In this document: piece after piece, positions 1 through 4,685 of the stretch
Layout: each line of letters begins with the position of its first letter
Position numbering within the stretch: the first letter of the stretch is position 1
NCBI GenBank assembly: GCA_017615955.1
Contig: JAFZZD010000335.1
Coordinates: forward strand, 1 to 7,158
Direction of reading: 5' to 3'
Length of the DNA stretch: 7,158 nucleotides
Source of the DNA: Victivallales bacterium
GTDB taxonomy: Bacteria > Verrucomicrobiota > Lentisphaeria > Oligosphaerales > Oligosphaeraceae
Position numbers and translations under genes: made by a program
Notes under the pieces: model-generated
What the model was told of the DNA's origin: nothing
Databases searched by the model: none
The model's input: the letters and a program-made list of their open reading frames with translations, nothing else

Positions 1-39
1 AAAGTCGCAATTTTTGCAATGTAGAGTTTTTCAAGGACG

Positions 40-86
40 AAAGGGGCGGGAGGGACGTGCACTCAAATCGTCCCTTCCGCCCCTTT
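40..86 (-). terminator. Strong hairpin terminator downstream of the pseudopilin
   Basis: The arms at 40-57 and 69-86 pair over 18 bp with one G-T wobble (50 with 76) and an 11-nt loop (58-68). The stem is rich in G and C. It begins 24 bases after the pseudopilin stop codon, in the right place to end the minus-strand transcript. On the minus strand only a short T run (T3) follows the stem before mixed sequence. On the plus strand the stem is followed by one more T (four Ts at 84-87). It could therefore work in both directions, protecting against convergent transcription from outside the window. The hairpin is seen directly; its termination role is inferred. Confidence 0.8.
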
Positions 87-110
87 TAGTCGGTGAAGGT
101 GTAGTATTAT

Positions 111-920
111 CTACCAGGTGTAGCCGTCATCCCAGTTATAGCCATAGAGAGTGATTCTGGCATGAAGATTTATGGCATAATTTGAACCATTCACAGGTAT
201 GGAGCCTGGTTTTGCCATTCCGTAGAAATATTGCCAGTTTCTTGGCTCCACATGGCCATCGATGTACTGGCAGTTTGCCCTGCCTGTTGGGACGTTTTCA
301 TTCTTGTCCTTTAATCCGTAGAAGCCCTGGCCATTGCCTGTGCGGCCCGCGTCAATGCCGCCATGGCGGAAAAGCAGCTCGCCATAGCAGTACATCGCCC
401 AGGAGGCAGTGTACAAGGCATTGTCTGCGGCATAAATCACATCGGAGGCACTTGTCACGTTGTTGAGGGAGTGTGCCTTGCGGACGCCGTTTATTGCGCG
501 CCAGCCAATGATGATCTCGTTAAAGCAATATGACCAGCCATCCCCCTGGTCTGAACTTGGGCAGTAGAATGTGCCCTTGTTCACTTTCTTGCCATAGTAT
601 TCGCAGCCATATCCGGAATAGTATAGGCTTTTATTCCCTTGCCAGTCCGTGCCTGACAGGACTGTCGCTGGAAAGAAATAGCAGCCATTATAGCCGCCTG
701 TGTATGCAGTGGACTGTTTGTAGTTTGCGGCGCAGATCCAATCGTCGTTTTCATTGGAATACATGGCCTGTGCCAGGCCGATGGTCTTCAGGTTGTTGGT
801 GCAGGAAATGCTGCGGGCCTTCTCCCGTGCCTTGCTTAATGCCGGCAGCAGCATTGCCGCGAGAATTGCGATGATGGCGATGACCACAAGCAATTCAATC
901 AAAGTGAAGTTTCTTTTCAT
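111..920 (-). CDS. Pseudopilin with prepilin-type N-terminus (DUF1559-like, Lentisphaerota type)
   Basis: This 269-residue protein starts M-K-R-N followed by the class III signal core [10 protein letters not shown]. Residues 5-28 form the hydrophobic helix, with Glu at +5 of the mature protein. A charged stretch follows ([10 protein letters not shown]) and then C-T-N-N-L-K, both common in the large pseudopilin families of Lentisphaerota and Planctomycetota. A prepilin peptidase would cut before Phe5 and the protein would sit in the inner membrane or a (pseudo)pilus. The globular part is rich in Tyr, Trp and Gly, with eight cysteines (about 40, 63, 80, 106, 120, 132, 178 and 217). Near the C-terminus are R-H-G-G (185-188) and Y-I-D-G-H-V-E (219-225), the H...DGHV signature of DUF1559-like proteins. 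The residue before the cleavage site is Asn rather than the usual Gly. The start is supported by AAGGAG 8 nt upstream. It lies 19 bases after the glycoside-hydrolase-like gene, so the two are probably co-transcribed. The cargo or binding partner is unknown. Confidence 0.93.
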   Translation of the reverse strand: MKRNFTLIELLVVIAIIAILAAMLLPALSKAREKARSISCTNNLKTIGLAQAMYSNENDDWICAANYKQSTAYTGGYNGCYFFPATVLSGTDWQGNKSLYYSGYGCEYYGKKVNKGTFYCPSSDQGDGWSYCFNEIIIGWRAINGVRKAHSLNNVTSASDVIYAADNALYTASWAMYCYGELLFRHGGIDAGRTGNGQGFYGLKDKNENVPTGRANCQYIDGHVEPRNWQYFYGMAKPGSIPVNGSNYAINLHARITLYGYNWDDGYTW

Positions 921-928
921 GGTGAGGT

Positions 929-934
929 CTCCTT
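929..934 (-). promoter_or_regulatory. Shine-Dalgarno site of the pseudopilin gene
   Basis: On the minus strand this reads AAGGAG, 8 nt before the ATG at 918-920. It lies wholly inside the 19-base gap after the upstream gene's stop (940-942). The pseudopilin is therefore translated from its own site on a shared message, and no room is left for a separate promoter in the gap. Confidence 0.85.
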
Positions 935-939
935 ATGTA

Positions 940-3900
940 TTATAATTTCTCGATTAAAAGCATGCCATAGCTGTACTTCGGTATGTCAAGTTCGGGCTTG
1001 TCGATTTCCTTTCCGGAGCGTATGTCGGTGAAGCGGCACTTGCCGTATTTAAGGGCGCTCACGTCAAAGGTTGCCTTGACTGGCTTGTCAAGGAGGTTTC
1101 CAATGAGGACCAGTGCCTTTTTGTCAGGCCGTATGACCTGTGTAGTCCTGATGCCTGGCTGGCTGCAGGTCACGGGCTGCTTTTCCTTGCTGTAGAACAA
1201 AATGGTCTTGTTTGCGGGGCGGCCATAGCCAAAATCAAACACATAGTCCCTCCACAGCTTGTAGTTCGCGTCCTTGGCGATCACTCCCTGGTCGGTATGG
1301 TTGAGAAGGCCATACGCAAAGGTGTGCGCGACTAGCGTCTCGGCTATGTCGTGGCCGGTTAGGGTCTGTGTCTTGTGGGTGGAGACGATGCAGCGTGGTA
1401 TTGTGCCGGACTGTGCGCCGGCGGTCTCCGCCATTACGAAGCCCTCCGGGAAGCGGCGCTGGTATTCGTTGCCTCTGGCGCTGCGCTCCCAGGTGATGGT
1501 GGTGCTGCAGAATGCGGTCACTGGAATGCACTGGCAGTTCGTGGTATGGAGTTCGACCCATGGATAGCCCATGAATGTCTTGCCTTCCTTGTAGAGCATG
1601 ATTGCGGTGCGCCTGGTAAGTTCGCGCCAGCTGAACAGGCATCCTGCGGTTTTGATGCCCGCCGAGGCGGTTTGGAGCATGTTGCCGTTGTGCAGGTTGG
1701 GCACCTTGCCTGGCGTGGCTCTGAACGCGCCCAGCACGGTGGTGTTGAAGCCGCCGCCCAGCGGGAAGCAGTCGAAGTTCATGCCGTCAAAGCCGCGTGC
1801 AACCTGGCTCTTCATGAACCAGAGCAATTTGTCTGTGTAGGACTTGTTGTGTGTGCAGGTGTATTCGTTGATGGCGTCATCCGCCGGATAGTCCCATGGA
1901 AGCCATTCCGCCTTGTACATTTCCGCCTCAGGCCAGCGGCAGGAATAGAGAGTAGGGTCGTTGTACATCATGAACATGTCCACGCCGATGTGGCGCTTGT
2001 CCTTAAGGCTTCTTGCCAGCGGACCCAAAGTCACAGTAGGCATGTTCTTGCGCAGCCAGTCCTTGTGCTTTGCCATGTAATTTTCCGCAAAGGCCAGGCG
2101 TTCCTCGTTTGAAACAGGCTTGCCTCTGTGTGCAAACACGAAGTCCAGGTATGAATCATCGTTGTTGATGAGTTGTCCTGGCGGGAACATCATATTGTTG
2201 ACACGGCTGCTGCCGACGCTCATGGAGGCCCAGATGGCGCCTTTCGGCGGCGGATAGTCGTACATGTAGTCGCCGATGACGCGGATGCCTTCAGCCTGCG
2301 GCTTGACGGGAGTGGGTTCGAAGCCGAACGTGTAGGTGACTGGATCCTGCCAGAACGTGCTCTTGTTCACGATGATGTAGTTGCAGGTGATGGCATTTCC
2401 CTTTCGGGTGACAGACACGTTGCCCTTGTCATCCTGCAGGCTGAAATGCCGCTGCAGGTCGTTGATCATGCAGAAGCCCTTGTATATGCCGCCCATCCAG
2501 AAATACGACGCCGGGCTTCCCTTGGGGAAATTGATGCCTTTGAGTTGAAGTTCGCCTTCGCCAGCGGGAATGGTCAAGTCAGGCGCGTCGCCGCTTCTTG
2601 CGCCCGAATGGCCAGAGGCGGAATAGTATTTCACCACATCGTCCCGCAGTGGCATTTCCAGCCTGAAGTCATTGACGCGCAGGACGCCTTTGGGCACAAG
2701 CCTGATGCTTGCCTTGCAGAAGCCGTCGAAGTCGTATTCCTGGGTTATGGTCATGGTCGCCTCGTCGTTGGAGGTTTCGGTCTCATAGACCACCTTGTCC
2801 TTTTCACTGGAAACCAATTTGCACTTTGCGTTGCCGAAAGGCTTGCCGTTCAGCAGGAAGCGCACCGGCGCCGCCAGGATGTTCTCCCTCTTGGTGCCAA
2901 GGAATTCCTGGGAGTATATCTCGTCCCAAAGTTCGCCTCCAATGCGGTAGCCTGTCATCAATGCGTGGACCTCCTTGCTGCCCTTCTTGACCTGGAGTGG
3001 CTTGAATGGCGGGATGATCACGCGGTCGCAGCCAATGGTGTTGCCCTGCCAGGGGAATGTTGCGACTTCAAATGTGCGGGTCTGAATATAGTCGTTGCCT
3101 TTTTCGTCCGTGGCGGTCATTGTCACAAAATACTTTCCCACAGGCAGGTTGGGGAGGTATGTTTCCTCCTCAAAGTCCGTGACAGGGCGGCCAAAGTCAG
3201 AATGCCTGAAGCTCTTCAGCACCTTGCCTTTTTCGTCCTTGACCTCGACCACGGCCTTCATGCAGGGGAGCGTATTGGAGAAGACGCCTGCCACTTTCAG
3301 CTTGTTGCCGTAGGTGGGGTAGAATGCGGAGCATACGTATGGAAGTCCCTTGGTCTCCTTGTAGATGATCTGCTTGGCCTTGCCCAGGTCCCAGTACATT
3401 CTGCGGCGGTAGTATAGGGTGCCTGTCTTCTTGTCCTGGAAATGGGAATAGACCTGGCGTGTGCCTACGAACTGAGCCATGAGGTACAAGTCCACAATGC
3501 CTGTCTTGCCTGGCTCCAGGGTGAGCTGCCTTGGCTCCATGGAGATTTGCCTGGCGTCGCCGACATGCTCCATGTTGATCATGTCCAGCGTGGGCGGGCT
3601 GTCGAAGGCGTGGACCTCCGAGCTGGATTTGATTTCAATTGGCTTGTCTGTGATGTTCTCTATCCTGTTGGTCCAGGTGTAGTTGTAGCTGGCCCTGTAG
3701 GCGGAATGGCCGAAACCGTCAAAGCTGATGACTGGCGCGGCACTGTCTGGAATGAATGTGCCCAGTTCATCCTTTTTTGTCGCGCTATGCCAGCAACCTG
3801 TTTCAGGCATGCTGGACCAGTTGCGCTTCATCTGGAGGCCCCAGGGCTTGCCGTCCTCAATGGCGGCGATGCCGAATGCCTTGATGGGAATGGCCATTTC

Positions 3901-4350
3901 CACGGTCCAGCATTTGCGGAGATAGCTGGTTAGCGTGTCCGCATAGAAGTCGTTTGCGATTCTGGTGCCTTCGGGGATGTTTCCCTTGCCCTTGCTATCG
4001 ACCTTGATTGCCACTGGCTTTTCCGCGCCAGGGGGCAGCAGAATCAGCTCCACAGTGTCATTTTCGTCAAGCTGCTGTGGAGGCAGTGGTATTTCGCTGG
4101 TGCTGGCGAAGTAGATGAAGTCCTTGTCATAGCCGATGCGGAAATTGCTTTCGCGATACGTCATCATGCCTGACTTTGGGGAGATGCCGCCGAATGTAGT
4201 GGAGGCATAGTCCCATTCGCCGATGGCGATGCGTCCGTCTATAGTCGGCGGCAGGGGCATTTTGCAGAAGCGTGTCAATGTCTTGTCAGACAGGGAGTAC
4301 CCCATTGCCAGCAGGGAGCCAGCCAGCAGTAAAAATAATGTCTTCTTCAT
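940..4350 (-). CDS. Secreted CBM9-like / GH123 (DUF6067)-like glycoside hydrolase family protein
   Basis: This is an intact 1136-residue protein. Residues 1 to about 20 form a signal peptide (M-K-K, then L-F-L-L-L-A-G-S-L-L-A-M-G) with no lipobox Cys, so export to the periplasm or beyond is likely. Residues about 31-210 look like a CBM9/DOMON-type carbohydrate-binding sandwich: P-P-T-I-D-G-R-I-A-I-G-E-W-D near 34-47, F-R-I-G-Y-D near 70-75, V-E-M-A-I-P near 150-155. Residues about 340-690 are beta-rich and contain G-F-E-P-T-P-V-K-P (676-684), which I recall from the GH123 N-terminal/DUF6067 family. Residues about 700-1050 look like a TIM barrel, with G-F-D-G-M-N-F-D-C-F (853-862) as a strand with an exposed Asp, plus Y-P-W-V-E-L-H (929-935) and A-E-T-A-G (974-978). 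Residues 1070-1136 form a small C-terminal beta domain. The family assignment is recalled, not searched. Characterised GH123 enzymes use an adjacent Asp-Glu pair, and no D-E pair appears in the barrel region, so activity and substrate are open. The start is supported by GAGG 7 nt upstream. Confidence 0.8.
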   Translation of the reverse strand: MKKTLFLLLAGSLLAMGYSLSDKTLTRFCKMPLPPTIDGRIAIGEWDYASTTFGGISPKSGMMTYRESNFRIGYDKDFIYFASTSEIPLPPQQLDENDTVELILLPPGAEKPVAIKVDSKGKGNIPEGTRIANDFYADTLTSYLRKCWTVEMAIPIKAFGIAAIEDGKPWGLQMKRNWSSMPETGCWHSATKKDELGTFIPDSAAPVISFDGFGHSAYRASYNYTWTNRIENITDKPIEIKSSSEVHAFDSPPTLDMINMEHVGDARQISMEPRQLTLEPGKTGIVDLYLMAQFVGTRQVYSHFQDKKTGTLYYRRRMYWDLGKAKQIIYKETKGLPYVCSAFYPTYGNKLKVAGVFSNTLPCMKAVVEVKDEKGKVLKSFRHSDFGRPVTDFEEETYLPNLPVGKYFVTMTATDEKGNDYIQTRTFEVATFPWQGNTIGCDRVIIPPFKPLQVKKGSKEVHALMTGYRIGGELWDEIYSQEFLGTKRENILAAPVRFLLNGKPFGNAKCKLVSSEKDKVVYETETSNDEATMTITQEYDFDGFCKASIRLVPKGVLRVNDFRLEMPLRDDVVKYYSASGHSGARSGDAPDLTIPAGEGELQLKGINFPKGSPASYFWMGGIYKGFCMINDLQRHFSLQDDKGNVSVTRKGNAITCNYIIVNKSTFWQDPVTYTFGFEPTPVKPQAEGIRVIGDYMYDYPPPKGAIWASMSVGSSRVNNMMFPPGQLINNDDSYLDFVFAHRGKPVSNEERLAFAENYMAKHKDWLRKNMPTVTLGPLARSLKDKRHIGVDMFMMYNDPTLYSCRWPEAEMYKAEWLPWDYPADDAINEYTCTHNKSYTDKLLWFMKSQVARGFDGMNFDCFPLGGGFNTTVLGAFRATPGKVPNLHNGNMLQTASAGIKTAGCLFSWRELTRRTAIMLYKEGKTFMGYPWVELHTTNCQCIPVTAFCSTTITWERSARGNEYQRRFPEGFVMAETAGAQSGTIPRCIVSTHKTQTLTGHDIAETLVAHTFAYGLLNHTDQGVIAKDANYKLWRDYVFDFGYGRPANKTILFYSKEKQPVTCSQPGIRTTQVIRPDKKALVLIGNLLDKPVKATFDVSALKYGKCRFTDIRSGKEIDKPELDIPKYSYGMLLIEKL

Positions 4351-4357
4351 TTATTTA

Positions 4358-4361
4358 CCTC
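4358..4361 (-). promoter_or_regulatory. Shine-Dalgarno site of the CBM9/GH123-like gene
   Basis: On the minus strand this reads GAGG, followed by TAAATAA and then ATG (4350-4348). It sits in the 17 bases between the start codon and the A6 run that borders the inverted-repeat element. The element therefore lies directly upstream of the ribosome binding site. Any promoter specific to this gene must be inside the element or further upstream. Confidence 0.7.
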
Positions 4362-4367
4362 GTTATG

Positions 4368-4373
4368 AAAAAA
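4368..4373. repeat. Left A6 flank of the element (possible target-site duplication)
   Basis: Six A residues directly abut the left terminal repeat. The same A6 occurs at 4680-4685 beside the right terminal repeat, in the same orientation. Direct repeats outside inverted termini are what a target-site duplication looks like, but A6 is low-complexity and could be chance or insertion into an A-tract. Read on the minus strand it is a U6 tract after a long stem, so it could also take part in transcription termination. Confidence 0.4.
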
Positions 4374-4417
4374 GTTACTGTTCAACACCTCTCATTAACG
4401 CAGAGGCGCAGAGGCGC
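4374..4417 (+). repeat. Left terminal inverted repeat
   Basis: The repeat begins GTTACTGTTC and runs through ACCTCT into TTAACGCAGAGGCGCAGAG. Its mate on the opposite strand begins GTAACTGTTC. One mismatch in the first ten bases, a 1-nt gap near 4384-4386 and a 2-nt difference at 4393-4394 are the only breaks before the perfect 19-bp block. The 8-bp unit CGCAGAGG occurs twice and then partly (4399-4406, 4407-4414, 4415-4418). Confidence 0.85.
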
Positions 4418-4454
4418 AAGTCTCAACTGGGGACTTTTGCCTTTCCTGGGGGCA

Positions 4455-4583
4455 TCGTATGGCTTTGCTGATGCGCTGAAGCAGCGCAGATTTCCATTTT
4501 TGCCTCGGAGGCAAAACTAGTTTTGCCTCCGAGACAAAAACAAGAAATCATCGGTCCTTTAGGACCTCAACAAAGCCATACGA
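4455..4583. other. Potential four-way-junction fold in the element core
   Basis: A closing stem pairs 4455-4471 with 4567-4583 (16 of 17 positions, mismatch at 4468/4570). It encloses three hairpins: 4472-4488 (6-bp stem, 5-nt loop), the palindrome 4497-4540, and 4553-4566 (GGTCC stem, TTTA loop). The first and third hairpins abut the closing stem with no gap, and the linkers are 8 and 12 nt. The layout resembles a cloverleaf, although it is not a tRNA. It could form in RNA or as a DNA cruciform. Confidence 0.6.
4497..4540. repeat. 44-bp near-perfect palindrome
   Basis: Symmetry is centred between 4518 and 4519, within AAAACTAGTTTT. Each arm carries TTTTTGCCTC plus GGAGGC. The only break is C at 4503 opposite A at 4534, giving 21 of 22 matched pairs. 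No unpaired loop is needed, so it could form a DNA cruciform, a homodimer-protein operator or a long hairpin. The octamer TTTTGCCT also occurs at 4435-4442. Confidence 0.8.
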
Positions 4584-4584
4584 A

Positions 4585-4612
4585 AATCTGTGGCAATCTG
4601 TGCAAATCTGTG
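4585..4612 (+). repeat. Three 10-bp-period copies of AATCTGTG
   Basis: AATCTGTG occurs at 4585-4592, 4595-4602 and 4605-4612, exactly 10 bp apart, or roughly one helical turn. The copies lie between the core inverted repeat and the right terminal repeat and have no counterpart on the left side, so this part of the element is asymmetric. The regular spacing would suit protein binding on one DNA face. No function can be assigned. Confidence 0.75.
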
Positions 4613-4624
4613 GATTAATGAAAT

Positions 4625-4656
4625 CTCTGCGCCTCCGCGTCTCTGCGCCTCTGCGT
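4625..4656 (+). repeat. Four 8-bp tandem units in the right terminal repeat
   Basis: Units of the form CTCTGCGC fill 4625-4632, 4633-4640, 4641-4648 and 4649-4656. The second is degenerate (CTCCGCGT) and the fourth ends in T. These are the reverse complement of the CGCAGAGG units in the left end, which has fewer than three. The array looks able to gain or lose units by slippage. Confidence 0.8.
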
Positions 4657-4679
4657 TAAACAGAGGTCCGAACAGTTAC
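4637..4679 (-). repeat. Right terminal inverted repeat
   Basis: Read on the minus strand it starts GTAACTGTTCGGACCTCT and continues into TTAACGCAGAGGCGCAGAG, matching the left end. It stops at 4679. A6 (4680-4685) follows, and the stop codon of the GH116 gene begins at 4688 on the minus strand. The element therefore reaches to within 6 bases of that gene's end. Confidence 0.85.
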
Positions 4680-4685
4680 AAAAAA
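4680..4685. repeat. Right A6 flank of the element (possible target-site duplication)
   Basis: This is the second A6 run, directly outside the right terminal repeat and in the same orientation as 4368-4373. It is directly adjacent to the TAA stop (complement of 4686-4688) of the GH116 gene. See the left A6 entry for the alternative explanations. Confidence 0.4.

Larger units (their letters stand above)
4374..4679. mobile_element. 306-bp MITE-like or structured inverted-repeat element
   Basis: This element fills the gap between the GH116 gene and the CBM9/GH123-like gene. Its ends are inverted repeats: 4374 to about 4417 matches 4637-4679 with a few mismatches and one 1-nt offset, including a perfect 19-bp block (4395-4413 with 4641-4659). 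Both ends contain 8-bp tandem units of the CGCAGAGG type. Inside lie a second inverted pair (4455-4471 with 4567-4583), two small hairpins and a 44-bp palindrome. It has no credible ORF. A6 abuts both ends. This looks like a non-autonomous interspersed element, or a structured RNA or terminator module. Similar CGCAGAGGCGCAGAG-type repeats are familiar to me from intergenic regions of assorted environmental bacteria, but I cannot confirm that here. Treating it as mobile is inference; the symmetry is seen directly. Confidence 0.65.

Noticed and set aside
7..17. Small GCAA/TTGC hairpin at the left edge
   Set aside because: A four-bp stem in AT-rich sequence is expected by chance.
2173..3417. Long plus-strand open frame (414 codons) opposite the CBM9/GH123-like gene
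   Set aside because: It is antisense to a gene with clear domain signatures. The translation has no recognisable domain, and the openness follows from the codon bias of the minus-strand gene.
4374..4390. Sigma70-type promoter for the 940-4350 gene (TTGAAC on the minus strand near the left end of the element)
   Set aside because: The only candidate -10 downstream (CATAAC) is about 12 bp away, too close for a -35/-10 pair, and both matches are weak.
4223..4520. Two 82-codon plus-strand frames running into the inverted-repeat element
   Set aside because: They begin antisense to the signal-peptide end of the 940-4350 gene and run through repeats. They lack a convincing ribosome site or any domain.
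4455..4583. Cloverleaf-like fold as a tRNA gene
   Set aside because: Stem lengths (17-bp closing stem, 44-bp palindrome) do not fit a tRNA, and there is no T-loop or anticodon-arm consensus.
4585..4656. Tandem repeats as a CRISPR array
   Set aside because: Units are 8-10 bp with no or 2-nt spacers, far shorter than CRISPR repeats and spacers, and no cas gene is present.
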